Shown here: piece by piece, positions 45,544 through 54,823 of the stretch
Layout: the number at the start of each line of letters is the position of its first letter
How positions within the stretch are numbered: position 1 is the stretch's first letter
Assembly (NCBI RefSeq): GCF_030811535.1
Contig: NZ_JAUSQX010000001.1
Location: 186,001 to 250,000 of the forward strand
Reading direction: 5' to 3'
Source: Trueperella bonasi
GTDB taxonomy: Bacteria > Actinomycetota > Actinomycetes > Actinomycetales > Actinomycetaceae
DNA: 64,000 nt
The notes under the pieces: model-generated
The model's database searches: none
Seen by the model: the letters and a program-made list of their open reading frames with translations, nothing else
Told to the model about the DNA's origin: nothing
Translations under genes and position numbers: made by a program

Positions 45544-48423
45544 TTACGGAACGATGTTCACGAGATTCGGTTCACGCACAATGACTTTTCGCGGTTCGCC
45601 GGTCAAGAATTTTTGCACCTTTTCGGAGGCTAGTGCGAGCTTTTCAAGGTCTTCAGCTGATATATCGGCGGGAACCTGCAAGCGATCACGGAGCTTACCT
45701 TTAACCTGAATGATCGCAATGACCGTATCGTCTTCCAATAGTGATTGGTCAGTTACCACAGGGAAAGGCTCATAAGCCAAGCTTTCGGTATGGCCAAGCC
45801 GCTCCCATAGTTCCTCGGCCACATGCGGTGCAACGGGCGCAACCATGAGAACGAGCGCTTCGGCCACGGAACGCGGAACCTCACGCGTGGTGAGGTGGTT
45901 GTTAAGCACGATCATCTTCGCGATCGCCGTGTTGATATGCATGTTTTCGTAGTCTTCGGTGACGCCAACAATCGTACGGGCCAACAGCTTTTCTGTTTCC
46001 GCATCCGGTTGCGAATCAACGACGACGAGCTCGCCCGTCTCTTCGTTGAGAATATTGCGCCACAGCCGTTGCAAGAAACGCTGCGATCCAACTACCGCGC
46101 GGGTCTCCCAGGGCCGGTCAACATCGAGTGGCCCCATCGACATTTCGTAGAGCCGGAAGGTGTCGGCCCCATACTGTTCAGCCATCTCGTCTGGGGTCAC
46201 TATATTTTTCAATGACTTGCCCATCTTGCCGTATTCGCGGTTTACCTCTTGACCGTTCCACACGTAGGTGACCTCACCTGAACCATCGGTTGCGGCAACC
46301 TCTTCGACCTCATCAGCGGGAACATACTGACCGCGCTGATCAGTGTAGGCATATGCCTGTACATAGCCCTGATTGAAAAGCTTGTGGAATGGCTCCGAGG
46401 AGCTCAAGTGCCCAAGATCGTAAAGCACCTTGTGCCAAAATCGCGCGTACAACAGGTGTAGCACGGCGTGCTCGACGCCGCCTACGTACAGATCTGTGCC
46501 GCCCGCCTTTTTCTTATCTGTGGGGCCCATCCAGTACTCTTCAACCCGCGGGTCAACGAAGCTTTCGTCGTTATTAGGATCAAGATAGCGCAGCTCATAC
46601 CAACATGAGCCAGCCCAGTTAGGCATCGTATTGGTATCACGCTTGTACATCTTCGGCCCATCGCCCAGATCGAGTTCGACATTCACCCAATCATCGAGCC
46701 TGCCCAGCGGTGGTTCGGGATTGGACTGCGCGTCGTCGGGATCAAAAGACCTCGGCGTGTAGTCGGGAGTATCTGGTAGCTCAACCGGAAGCATAGATTC
46801 GGGTAGATCGTGTGCGCGGCCCTCCTCGTCGTAGACGATCGGGAATGGCTCACCCCAATACCGTTGCCGAGAGAACAGCCAGTCACGCAAGCGGTAGGTG
46901 ACGGTCGCTTTACCGAGCCCTTTGCTCTCCAGCCATTCAGAAATCGCCGGCACAGCCTCGGCCAGATGCATCCCGTTGAGCGAAATTTCTTCGTTGGCCG
47001 AGTCGATGATTTCGCCATCTTGCACCCACGCGCTTTGCCAATCGAATCCTTCTTCGGGTTTCATCGTTGGCACAATTTCCAGATCGAATGCTTTCGCGAA
47101 GTCAAAATCGCGTTGATCGTGGGCAGGAACAGCCATAATCGCGCCGGTTCCGTAGCCCATCATCACGTAGTCGGCTGTAAACACGGGAATCTTCTTCCCG
47201 TTGACGGGATTGGTCGCAAAAATACCCGTGAAAACGCCGGTTTTGTCTTTGGTGTCATCTACCCGGTCGACCTCGGATTTGCGTGCAGCGTCCTCCTGGT
47301 ATGCCCTGACGGCTACCGCCGGGGTACCTGCACCTCCGGTCCAGATTTGTTTCGTGCCTTCCGGCCATTCACCGGGTAGCCCAGAACCGGCAAGCATCGG
47401 ATGTTCGGGCGAGACCACCATGAAGGTGGCCCCGAACAAGGTATCGGGCCGAGTGGTAAAGACGCGCAACGTGTAGTCACCATCTGCACTGTGTGCCACG
47501 AAATCAACGTCGGCGCCATGCGATTTTCCGATCCAGTTGCGCTGCATGAGGCGCACTTTTTCCGGCCAATCAACTAGGTCGAGATCGTCGGCCAACCGAT
47601 CGGCGTAGGCGGTGATTCGCATCATCCACTGCCGTAGCTCACGTTTGAAAACCGGGAAATTACCCCGTTCGGAACGGCCCTCAGCCGTCACTTCCTCATT
47701 GGCAAGCACGGTACCCAAGCCGGGTGCCCAGTTGACCGGCGCGTAATCGATATAGGCCAGCCTCTTAGAGTTGATGGCCTGGTTGCGCTCCTCAGCTGAA
47801 AGTTCCTTCCAGGGGCGGCCATCTGGAGTCGGGATCCTACCGGCCGCATACTCTCCGACCAGTTCACTGATCGGCCGGGCGCGACCGACAGTTCCAGGCG
47901 CGCGCCCGGGCGCCTTCTCGTCGTACCACGAGTTGTAAATCTGGAGGAAAATCCACTGGGTCCAGCGCATGAACTCCACGTCCGTCGTCGCAACCGAACG
48001 ACGTTGCTCATGGGACATTCCAAGCCGGCGCAGCTGACGGCGCATATTGGCAATATTTTCCTCGGTGGTTACTCGAGGATGCTGGCCCGTCTGGACGGCA
48101 TACTGCTCGGCGGGAAGGCCAAACGAGTCGTATCCCATCGTGTACAGAACGTTCTTGCCCTGCATGCGAGCGAATCTTGCGAGAGTGTCGGTAGCGATAT
48201 AGCCGAGCGGATGGCCGACATGGAGGCCTTTACCGGACGGGTATGGAAACATGTCGAGCAAATAGAAAGTATCTTCTGGTAGTTGATCACCCGGCGCCGG
48301 TGCGAGATCACCCGCGGGATTAGGCGCTTTAAATATTTCTTTTTCTTCCCAGCGCTCTTGCCATTTCAGTTCGATCTGCCCGGCAAGTTCTGCCGTGTAA
48401 CGATGCGACGGCGTAATGCTCAT
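45544..48423 (-). CDS. leuS: Leucine--tRNA ligase
   Basis: 959 residues, longer than the E. coli enzyme as in other actinobacteria because of insertions. Class I motif [19 protein letters not shown] near residue 58, an editing (CP1) domain with [14 protein letters not shown] and [45 protein letters not shown], and the KMSKS loop as [22 protein letters not shown] near residue 720, then the anticodon-binding domain. Asp in the editing site (HDQRDF) is intact. GGAGAATC precedes the ATG. Single gene. Confidence 0.97.
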   Translation of the reverse strand: MSITPSHRYTAELAGQIELKWQERWEEKEIFKAPNPAGDLAPAPGDQLPEDTFYLLDMFPYPSGKGLHVGHPLGYIATDTLARFARMQGKNVLYTMGYDSFGLPAEQYAVQTGQHPRVTTEENIANMRRQLRRLGMSHEQRRSVATTDVEFMRWTQWIFLQIYNSWYDEKAPGRAPGTVGRARPISELVGEYAAGRIPTPDGRPWKELSAEERNQAINSKRLAYIDYAPVNWAPGLGTVLANEEVTAEGRSERGNFPVFKRELRQWMMRITAYADRLADDLDLVDWPEKVRLMQRNWIGKSHGADVDFVAHSADGDYTLRVFTTRPDTLFGATFMVVSPEHPMLAGSGLPGEWPEGTKQIWTGGAGTPAVAVRAYQEDAARKSEVDRVDDTKDKTGVFTGIFATNPVNGKKIPVFTADYVMMGYGTGAIMAVPAHDQRDFDFAKAFDLEIVPTMKPEEGFDWQSAWVQDGEIIDSANEEISLNGMHLAEAVPAISEWLESKGLGKATVTYRLRDWLFSRQRYWGEPFPIVYDEEGRAHDLPESMLPVELPDTPDYTPRSFDPDDAQSNPEPPLGRLDDWVNVELDLGDGPKMYKRDTNTMPNWAGSCWYELRYLDPNNDESFVDPRVEEYWMGPTDKKKAGGTDLYVGGVEHAVLHLLYARFWHKVLYDLGHLSSSEPFHKLFNQGYVQAYAYTDQRGQYVPADEVEEVAATDGSGEVTYVWNGQEVNREYGKMGKSLKNIVTPDEMAEQYGADTFRLYEMSMGPLDVDRPWETRAVVGSQRFLQRLWRNILNEETGELVVVDSQPDAETEKLLARTIVGVTEDYENMHINTAIAKMIVLNNHLTTREVPRSVAEALVLMVAPVAPHVAEELWERLGHTESLAYEPFPVVTDQSLLEDDTVIAIIQVKGKLRDRLQVPADISAEDLEKLALASEKVQKFLTGEPRKVIVREPNLVNIVP

Positions 48424-48494
48424 GATTCTCCTAGAAATTAATCATCCGCAATCAATCTTAGCCCAGCCCAAATCACAGCCCGGCGATAGCCAAT

Positions 48495-48528
48495 GTGAGA
48501 GATGTGACTTCCCGGGTAGACTTGGAGT
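48495..48528 (+). promoter_or_regulatory. Promoter of the HIT gene (leaderless)
   Basis: -35 GTGAGA (48495-48500), 16-nt spacer, -10 TAGACT (48517-48522), then TGGAGT and the ATG at 48529. The GGAG is too close to the ATG for a normal ribosome site. Confidence 0.5.
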
Positions 48529-48954
48529 ATGGCTAGCGTTTTTTCGAAAATTATTGCGGGTGAACTCCCCGGCCAGATCGTGTGGAAGGACGAGCACTGC
48601 GTGGTCATGGCAACCATTGAGCCAATGCGCCCCGGGCACGTGATGGTCATCCCCTTGGAGGAAGTCGATAAGTTTAACGACGTCGATCCCGCCGTTTTCG
48701 CGCATATGGCGAAAGTGGCGCAGATTATCGCCCATGCGCAAGAAAGAGCCTTCAACGTTCCGCGTGCAGTCACAGCAATTCTCGGCTTTGAGGTGCCGCA
48801 CACCCATATCCACGTGATTCCCGCAGAATCGGAAGCTGCCGCATACGTTCAAAATGCGCACAAGGCTGAAGCAGACGAGATCGCCAGTGCGATGGACAAG
48901 CTACGCAAGGCCTTGGGCGAGCTAGGACACGGTGAGAAGATCCCGCCGAACTAG
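48529..48954 (+). CDS. HIT-family nucleotide-binding protein
   Basis: 141 residues. FSKIIAGELPGQIVWKDEHCVVMATIEPMRPGHVMVIPLEEVD is the standard N-terminal half; the histidine triad is HTHIHVIP near residue 90. HIT proteins hydrolyse nucleotide derivatives such as AMP-lysine or diadenosine phosphates; this one resembles the Hint/galT-like branch. The C-terminal extension (about 105-141) is helical and lysine-rich. Divergent from leuS. Confidence 0.93.
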   Translation: MASVFSKIIAGELPGQIVWKDEHCVVMATIEPMRPGHVMVIPLEEVDKFNDVDPAVFAHMAKVAQIIAHAQERAFNVPRAVTAILGFEVPHTHIHVIPAESEAAAYVQNAHKAEADEIASAMDKLRKALGELGHGEKIPPN

Positions 48955-48968
48955 GACCTGCTAGCGGA

Positions 48969-49655
48969 TCAAAATACCAGCGCCCAAGAGTTCCAGAAGG
49001 CGATGATTGTCACCGCAACCAACGTCACGTAAAGTACCGCAACAACTATCCAGCGGTTACGCACGAGCGCCGATCCTGCAGAGCTCGCGCTTTGGCCAAG
49101 ATGGCCCGCTTGAAGCGTGCGTGCGAGAATGTGCACAAATAGTGGAATCACCGCGATCCAAACGATCACGCAATAGGGGCAGATTGAGCCCGCCACGACA
49201 TACGATTGGTATCCAAACCAGAGCACCCAGATCATGCCCAGTGATATTCCCACAAGGGCGAGCGACCAAAGGCTTCGGTGGAGTCGGCCACCGGTGAGTA
49301 GCACCAGCCCGAGTCCTGACATGCCTGCAAAGAACAGCGCCCCCCACAGGGCGTTGGGCACGTCGAAAATGAGTGTTCCCTGCCAGGCGGTAAACCACGT
49401 GGAGCATCCGACGAGTGGATTGACATCGCAAAGAAGGTTGCCGGCGGGATTTCTCAGGTAGTTAATTTCTGAAAGCAAGAGCATGGCAGAAGCAAACATT
49501 CCGAGAAGGCTTGCAATCGTCCATAAGAGCCCGGTTTCTAGCGATGCTCCCCCGGCGCTCTCATGTTCGGTTGGCTTTGCTTCGAATTTTGCTATGCGCC
49601 GCTCGAGTTCAGCTAGCTCGATATCATCGGTGTCGTCCGCGCCGTCAAAGGTCAT
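48969..49655 (-). CDS. Vitamin K epoxide reductase (VKOR) family protein
   Basis: 228 residues. Four to five membrane helices from about residue 42. The first redox pair is in LLCDVNPLVGCSTW near 82 and the second is CPYC near 160; the last helix is about 200-225. VKOR proteins re-oxidise DsbA-like enzymes in actinobacteria, feeding electrons to quinone. The cytoplasmic N-terminus (about 1-35) is acidic. It overlaps the HAD phosphatase by ATGA. Confidence 0.92.
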   Translation of the reverse strand: MTFDGADDTDDIELAELERRIAKFEAKPTEHESAGGASLETGLLWTIASLLGMFASAMLLLSEINYLRNPAGNLLCDVNPLVGCSTWFTAWQGTLIFDVPNALWGALFFAGMSGLGLVLLTGGRLHRSLWSLALVGISLGMIWVLWFGYQSYVVAGSICPYCVIVWIAVIPLFVHILARTLQAGHLGQSASSAGSALVRNRWIVVAVLYVTLVAVTIIAFWNSWALVF

Positions 49656-50410
49656 CGTGATTGAGCCTTTTTGACGTACGTTTCAACGAATGCGGCGGTG
49701 TCTTCCCAGCCGGTTACGGGGTGGGTGTCAATTCCTAGCTTCTTGACCGGGTAGTCGTTTCCTGAAGGATCGAGGCGATCACCGATAAACAGCATGTCAG
49801 CAATGTCGATTCCCGTATGTTTTGCAAGTTCGGCAATTCCGTATGATTTATCAACACCTTTACGTGTGATGTCAACGGATGTAGAACCTCCGGAGCGTAC
49901 TTCTAGCGCCGGTAGACGTTCGGCGGCGGCGGCACGCAATGCCTCTTTTTTTGATCCGGTAGGATCCCAGGCCTTTTTCTCTTCCAAAGGTGCCTGCTGG
50001 CCAAGTGCCGAGAACGTTATTTGCGAGCCGCGATCCTCAATGATTTCGCCCCACGGCTTAGATTCCCACAAGCCTAATCGTTTTGCCTCTTCCTCCAAAA
50101 TTCGCTGGGCCTCCATGCGCTCCTTCTCACTCAGATCGCGAACGTAAACCGGAACCCAATCGCCGTCGTTGAAACGCAAATATCGCGTTCCACACGTTGG
50201 CATAAGATGCAGGCGAGCCAGCTGCTCGGCGGTTGCTTTCAATCCACCAAGCAGCTGCCTATTAAATTGCTCAAAATTCCCACCTGAAATGACACAGACG
50301 TCATGAAGCTCAAGCAGATCGCGTAGAGTAGCAGCCATTCGCGCAGGAAGTGGTGACTTCGATGGCGCTAAGGTGTCATCGAGATCGAAGGCGAGGAGGG
50401 CACGAACCAT
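49652..50410 (-). CDS. HAD-IIB family hydrolase, phosphomannomutase-like
   Basis: 252 residues. HAD motif I LLAFDLDDTLAPSK (nucleophile Asp near residue 8), motif II CVISGGNFEQF, cap with WGEIIEDRGSQITFSALGQQAPLEEKKAWDPTG, then SGGSTSVDITRKGVDKSYGIAELAKHTG (motif III Lys) and FIGDRLDPSGNDYPV (motif IV). The cap and core match eukaryote-like phosphomannomutase more than sugar-phosphate phosphatases, but a phosphatase function is also possible. Follows the DUF4282 gene by 4 nt and overlaps the VKOR gene. Confidence 0.88.
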   Translation of the reverse strand: MVRALLAFDLDDTLAPSKSPLPARMAATLRDLLELHDVCVISGGNFEQFNRQLLGGLKATAEQLARLHLMPTCGTRYLRFNDGDWVPVYVRDLSEKERMEAQRILEEEAKRLGLWESKPWGEIIEDRGSQITFSALGQQAPLEEKKAWDPTGSKKEALRAAAAERLPALEVRSGGSTSVDITRKGVDKSYGIAELAKHTGIDIADMLFIGDRLDPSGNDYPVKKLGIDTHPVTGWEDTAAFVETYVKKAQSR

Positions 50411-50414
50411 ACCG

Positions 50415-50957
50415 TTACTTCGTGTCCGAATCCGAATTCTTGACGAAGTACTCCAACATCACCCGCGACGCTCCGATGATGAGCAGCCCGATCGCCGTAT
50501 TGGTCAAGAAGCCCACGAAAGAATTAAACTTTGCTGCCCCACTTACGTAATCTTCAGACAGCATCGTGATGAAAACGATAAGCCCGCCAACAGCCATGAC
50601 GATTCCGGCTACAATCGCGAAGATGTGCACGATGCGCGCCAGACCCGGCGTAAACGTGCGCGAGAAGTCACTAGAAAACAGTGCGCCGAAGCCTCCGCCA
50701 GAGTTCTGTTGCGCCATCGGCTGCTGACCGTATGGCTGGCCGTACTGCGCCGGATGTGGCTGACCGTACTGCTGTTGGCTATACGGCTGCTGGCCGTGAG
50801 GCTGCTGCGGCTGCCCCCCGTACTGAGCAAAGGTCGGTGCCCCCTGCGCGCCGTAGCCCTGATAGTTCTGCGCGGCCGGAGAAGATCCTCCCTGCCCGCC
50901 CTCATGGACTTCCGGTTTGAACTGCCCTTCAGAAGAGTTGGTATTCTGTTCAGACAT
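50415..50957 (-). CDS. DUF4282 membrane protein with Gln/Gly/Tyr-rich N-terminus
   Basis: 180 residues from the ATG at 50957 (AGGAA upstream). The first 90 are of low complexity, rich in Q, G, Y and P (repeats such as YGQP and QQPYGQ), then FSRTFTPGLARIVHIFAIVAGIVMAVGGLIVF and FVGFLTNTAIGLLIIGASRVMLEYFV form two membrane helices of the DUF4282 family. Function unknown. The Q/Y/G tail resembles cytoplasmic prion-like tails of other actinobacterial membrane proteins. It precedes the HAD and VKOR genes. Confidence 0.85.
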   Translation of the reverse strand: MSEQNTNSSEGQFKPEVHEGGQGGSSPAAQNYQGYGAQGAPTFAQYGGQPQQPHGQQPYSQQQYGQPHPAQYGQPYGQQPMAQQNSGGGFGALFSSDFSRTFTPGLARIVHIFAIVAGIVMAVGGLIVFITMLSEDYVSGAAKFNSFVGFLTNTAIGLLIIGASRVMLEYFVKNSDSDTK

Positions 50958-51090
50958 CAATGGTTCCTAACCTCGGTTTCAACTTGCGAAATTATTGTCT
51001 CACCCTTGATGGGCAATTCCAATTTCTTACGGTTTGTTCAATCGGCGCTTAATGTTCTTAACATGGCGGCATTCGAGTAAGGTTGGCTGC

Positions 51091-52476
51091 ATGGAAAAAG
51101 TAGAGCCCGAGGGCATTTCAGCCTCGACTTATGACGGCGCAGACACCAGCCAGCGTCTCAGCACAACCCGTGTTCCCACAGGTTTACGCACAGCCGCTGC
51201 GTGGTCCTGGCGCATTATCGTCATCGCCATCATTGCCATTGCTCTGGGCTGGTTTTTGCTCCAATTTTCTACGATCGTCATCGCGCTGATGATCGCTTTG
51301 CTGCTTGCAGTTATTTTGGAGCCGGTATCGTCTCGCCTCCAAAATCGCTGGGGATGGCCTCCAGCCGCAGCAGCAGCCGCGGCTCTCATTGGTCTGGTGC
51401 TCGTCATCACCGGGCTTCTTGCTGGGGCAGGCACGGGAATAGTCGCGGGAGTTTCAGACCTTACCGAGCAGGTTGTTGAAGGTATTTCTACGCTCATCGC
51501 CGTGATAAGCGAGCAGTTCCCGAACTTGCGATCATCGCTCGATGACGCTTGGGGAAGTGCGCAGGAAACGATCCGCCAAAATTCCTCGTCTATTCTGGGC
51601 GGCGTTGCCTCTGTTGGTTCAACCGTCACCTCTTTTTTCACCGGCCTGATTTTGACCTTCTTTTCTCTATTTTTCTTCCTTAAGGACGGGCGCCGGCTAT
51701 GGCACTGGCTAGTTCGGCTCGCGCCAACATCCCAGCAAACTCAGATCAACGAGGCCGGTATCCGGGCATGGGTGACTATCGGGAACTACACCCGAACACA
51801 GGCAATCGTTGCGGCTGTCGATGCAGTTGGTATTGCCGCTGTTGCCATGCTCTTAAAGACTCCATTCAGTCTGGCTTTCCCCATCGCCGTCGTCGTGTTT
51901 TTATTCTCGTTTATCCCGATCGTTGGCGCGTTCCTCTCGGGCTTCCTCGCTGTTGTGATCGTTTTGGTCAACACGCAGTCGATAGCAATGGCCCTGCTGA
52001 TGTTGCTCGGCGTGATCGTCGTCCAACAGTTGGAAGGCAATGTCCTTCAGCCCGTACTGCAGGGTAACGCTCTCAACATGCACGCACTGGCAATCGTTAT
52101 CTTCGTGACCGGCGGCTCGGCCGTCGCAGGAATTTTTGGCGCGCTGTTTGCCGTTCCGGTGGCCGCTGCAATAAATACCGCTTTGCTCTACTTCCAAGGC
52201 CACGATACCTACCCGTATTTGGACCACATGGAGGATCGCCCCGGTGGTCCCCCGCGTAACTTCGAGCATTATCGCACCGAGTATTGGAGGAAGTTCGACG
52301 AAAAGGTCGCCCAACATTTATCCCCCAAAGAGCGAAAAGCCGAAGGTAAACGGGCCCGTAAGGCCGCCCAACTCCATGCTAAGGAGGATATCGGGCTCGA
52401 AGAGGCTAAAGCGCGAGTTGACTCTCAGGATGGAGATTCGAGCGCTGCTGACGCTACCGATGATTCGGCAAACTAA
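51091..52476 (+). CDS. AI-2E family transporter
   Basis: 461 residues from the ATG at 51091 (MEKVEPEG), with TAAGGTTG upstream. After an N-terminal cytoplasmic part, about seven helices (55-130 and 205-375) show the family pattern: GWFLLQFSTIVIALMIALLLAVILEPV, FFSLFFFLKDGRRLWHWLVRL, FSLAFPIAVVVFLFSFIPIVGAFLSG, VQQLEGNVLQPVLQG and GIFGALFAVPVAAAI. The charged C-terminus (about 385-461) is lysine/glutamate-rich. Family substrates include autoinducer-2 and Na/H exchange; the substrate here is unknown. Confidence 0.92.
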   Translation: MEKVEPEGISASTYDGADTSQRLSTTRVPTGLRTAAAWSWRIIVIAIIAIALGWFLLQFSTIVIALMIALLLAVILEPVSSRLQNRWGWPPAAAAAAALIGLVLVITGLLAGAGTGIVAGVSDLTEQVVEGISTLIAVISEQFPNLRSSLDDAWGSAQETIRQNSSSILGGVASVGSTVTSFFTGLILTFFSLFFFLKDGRRLWHWLVRLAPTSQQTQINEAGIRAWVTIGNYTRTQAIVAAVDAVGIAAVAMLLKTPFSLAFPIAVVVFLFSFIPIVGAFLSGFLAVVIVLVNTQSIAMALLMLLGVIVVQQLEGNVLQPVLQGNALNMHALAIVIFVTGGSAVAGIFGALFAVPVAAAINTALLYFQGHDTYPYLDHMEDRPGGPPRNFEHYRTEYWRKFDEKVAQHLSPKERKAEGKRARKAAQLHAKEDIGLEEAKARVDSQDGDSSAADATDDSAN

Positions 52477-52543
52477 CGTCAGCCTCGCGCGCGATGAGTT
52501 TATTGGCGATAATATATAGAAATCGTAACAACCGAGGAGATCC

Positions 52544-53254
52544 ATGATGGCCACCCCACATATCGCCGCCGAAAAAGGCGATTTCGCACCAGCTGTTTTA
52601 ATGCCTGGCGATCCCAAGCGAGCCGAAAGAATGGCCGAACTGCTCATGCCTGACGCTAAAGTCGTCTCCGATGTGCGCGGTATCAAGGCTTTCACGGGAA
52701 CTGTGGACGGCAAACCACTGTCCGTTATGGCATCTGGTATGGGCCAGCCGTCGCTTGCCATCTACGTCTCCGAATTGTTTACGCAGTTCGACGTCGAACG
52801 CGTGATTCGCGTTGGAACCTGTGGCGGTCTTTCCAACGGGGTGAAAATCGGCGATGTCATCGTTGCTAACGGCGCACACTATGAAGGTATCATTAACACT
52901 CACCTCATTCCCCAAACCCATTTCTCTGCTGTCGCCTCGCACAATCTCGTCCAGGCGGCGCTCGAAGCTGCAACGGACGATATGAACGTCGTCGTCGCAC
53001 CTGTTATTTCCCGGGATCGCTTCTACGACGTGCCGGATGAGGTGAATGCGGCCGCTGCCCGCGTTGGCACGGCGGGCGCGGAAATGGAAGCTGGAGCACT
53101 CTACGGGCTTGCCGCACTACACGGCAAAGAAGCATTGGCCGTTTTGACCGTCTCGGATCACATAACGGTGAAAACAGTCGATATGACCGCGGAAGAGCGC
53201 GAGACGAACTTCCAATCGGCTCTAAAACTCGCGGTGGCCGCGGCTTTGTCGTAA
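52544..53254 (+). CDS. deoD: DeoD-type purine-nucleoside phosphorylase
   Basis: 236 residues. MPGDPKRAERMAELL, ASGMGQPSLAIYVSELF, VIRVGTCGGLSNGVKIGDVIVA (phosphate-binding Arg), RVGTAGAEMEAGALYGLAALHG and AVLTVSDHIT are the NP-I family motifs of the hexameric DeoD type. The active-site acid in the SDH sequence fits a purine substrate. It cleaves purine nucleosides with phosphate. GAGGAGATC precedes the ATG. The stop shares a base with the DtxR-like gene start. Confidence 0.9.
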   Translation: MMATPHIAAEKGDFAPAVLMPGDPKRAERMAELLMPDAKVVSDVRGIKAFTGTVDGKPLSVMASGMGQPSLAIYVSELFTQFDVERVIRVGTCGGLSNGVKIGDVIVANGAHYEGIINTHLIPQTHFSAVASHNLVQAALEAATDDMNVVVAPVISRDRFYDVPDEVNAAAARVGTAGAEMEAGALYGLAALHGKEALAVLTVSDHITVKTVDMTAEERETNFQSALKLAVAAALS

Positions 53255-53922
53255 TGGTTGCCCTCACGCCGTCTACCGAAGACTATTTAAAGACCATTTG
53301 GGCAATTACCGAATGGTCTGGCCCCGAGGTTTTGCCGACCGAACTTGCCCGGCGGATGGAGGTTAGTCCGTCCACCGTGACCGAGGCTGTCAAAAAACTC
53401 GCAGCCCAAGGACTTGTGGTTCACAAGCGCTACGGGCCGATTCGCCTTACGGAAGATGGCCACCGTGAGGCCCTGCGTGTGGTGCGCAAGCACCGACTTA
53501 TCGAATCATTCCTGCACAATCATTTGGGATACGCGTGGGAAGAGCTGCACGCGGAGGCTGAGGCGCTTGAACACGCTGTTTCTGAACGCTTCATCACAGC
53601 CGTTGACGAGCTCCTGGGCCACCCTTTACGTGATCCGCACGGTGATCCCATTCCTCGCGCTGACGGTACGATGCCTCAGTTTGACGTTTTTCTGCTTTCA
53701 GAGGTGGAGGAAGGATCAGAGGTCGTTGTCGCACAAGTCGACGACGACGATTCAGATGTGTTGGTCTACTTGGGGGATCTCGGGGTGAGACCCGGCATAT
53801 CAGCGCGAGTCGCCGTTCAAACCCCCGGACTGGGACTTACGACCATTGATGTCGAAGGCCGTGAGGTTTCGCTTCCCTTGCCCGCTGCTCGCCGAATTAG
53901 GGTGACAGCCGAGGAGGGGTAA
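53254..53922 (+). CDS. DtxR/MntR-family metal-dependent regulator
   Basis: 222 residues. Winged helix: STEDYLKTIWAITEW, LPTELARRMEVSPSTVTEAVKKLAAQGLVVHKRYGPIRLTEDGHREALRVVRKHRLIE (residues 7-85), then the dimerisation region with E and H ligands (HAEAEALEHAVSERFITAVDELLGHP) and a C-terminal SH3/FeoA-like domain. It senses Fe or Mn and represses metal uptake. It overlaps deoD (TAATG), so the two are coupled although no metal gene is nearby. Confidence 0.9.
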   Translation: MVALTPSTEDYLKTIWAITEWSGPEVLPTELARRMEVSPSTVTEAVKKLAAQGLVVHKRYGPIRLTEDGHREALRVVRKHRLIESFLHNHLGYAWEELHAEAEALEHAVSERFITAVDELLGHPLRDPHGDPIPRADGTMPQFDVFLLSEVEEGSEVVVAQVDDDDSDVLVYLGDLGVRPGISARVAVQTPGLGLTTIDVEGREVSLPLPAARRIRVTAEEG

Positions 53923-53927
53923 CTGAC

Positions 53928-53948
53928 TGCAGGTTGGTAGTACCTGCA
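53928..53948 (+). terminator. Small hairpin after the DtxR-like gene
   Basis: TGCAGGT (53928-53934) pairs with ACCTGCA (53942-53948) around a 7-nt loop, 6 nt after the stop. No T-run follows. The rest of the gap to 54144 holds no gene that I can support. Confidence 0.35.
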
Positions 53949-54144
53949 CCGGGCCCAGCTTTACAGCACCGAGCGAAATTACCCACCCGAGCTTCGGCTT
54001 TCGCCACGCGTACTTTTGTTGTGAAACGATCTCAATGTTCATACCACTACCCTCGCATGCGGCTCCGACACCGATATTCTTGGGCTGGTACATCACGCAC
54101 GGCCGTCAAAGCTGTAACATTGGATAGACCGAAAGGTAATTGTT

Positions 54145-54753
54145 GTGGCAAAACTGTACTTCCGCTATGGAACCATGAATTCAGGCAAAACAGCCGGTTT
54201 GCTGATGGCGGCACACAACTTCGAAGAGTCTGCTCAGCAGGTTTTCATCATCAAGCCCGCTCTTGACTCTAAAGCTGGCGGTGCACTAAGCACCCGGCTC
54301 GGAATTGAGCGAAAGGCCGACCATTTGGTTCGACCAGAAGATGACCTGTTCGACATTACGAAGGCGTGGCTGGGGCAAATCACAGGGAATACTGTTGGCG
54401 GTGTTCTGGTCGACGAGGCGCAATTTTTGACTTCTACCCAGGTTGATCAGTTGCTTCGAGTCGCTCTCGTCTTAGACGTGCCTGTCTTGTGCTATGGCCT
54501 TCGCACAGATTTCCTCACCCGTGTCTTCCCCGGTTCGGCCCGGTTACTCGAAACGGCTCACACCCTCGAAGAGCTGAAGACGATGTGCGGCGCCGGGTGC
54601 CGCCGAAAAGCGAATTTCAATGCTCGAAAGGTTGACGGCGCGTTCGTGCTACACGGCGAGCAAGTGAGCATCGATAACCAAGAAAACATCGATTACGTCG
54701 CACTTTGTGGTCAGTGTTTCTTGCAGCTGGTGGGGCCAATCGAAGGTTCATAA
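54145..54753 (+). CDS. tdk: Thymidine kinase
   Basis: 202 residues starting at GTG (54145), GAAAGG upstream. P-loop FRYGTMNSGKTAGLLMAAH near residue 6, VGGVLVDEAQFLT (Walker B, catalytic Glu), LCYGLRTDF for the substrate lasso, and a zinc ribbon (CGAGC near 152, CGQC near 186). It is the TK1-like thymidine kinase of the pyrimidine salvage pathway. Monocistronic with a strong hairpin after it. Confidence 0.95.
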   Translation: MAKLYFRYGTMNSGKTAGLLMAAHNFEESAQQVFIIKPALDSKAGGALSTRLGIERKADHLVRPEDDLFDITKAWLGQITGNTVGGVLVDEAQFLTSTQVDQLLRVALVLDVPVLCYGLRTDFLTRVFPGSARLLETAHTLEELKTMCGAGCRRKANFNARKVDGAFVLHGEQVSIDNQENIDYVALCGQCFLQLVGPIEGS

Positions 54754-54754
54754 A

Positions 54755-54786
54755 GAGGTGGGCGGAACCGAGGCTCCGCCCACCTC
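54755..54786. terminator. Hairpin between convergent tdk and GH3 genes
   Basis: GAGGTGGGCGGA (54755-54766) pairs with TCCGCCCACCTC (54775-54786) over an 8-nt loop. Read on the minus strand it is followed by TTTAT, so it fits best as the terminator of the GH3 gene and also closes tdk. Confidence 0.75.
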
Positions 54787-54823
54787 ATCTTAGGCACATC
54801 AGCATCTGACGTGCCGTCGTCGC

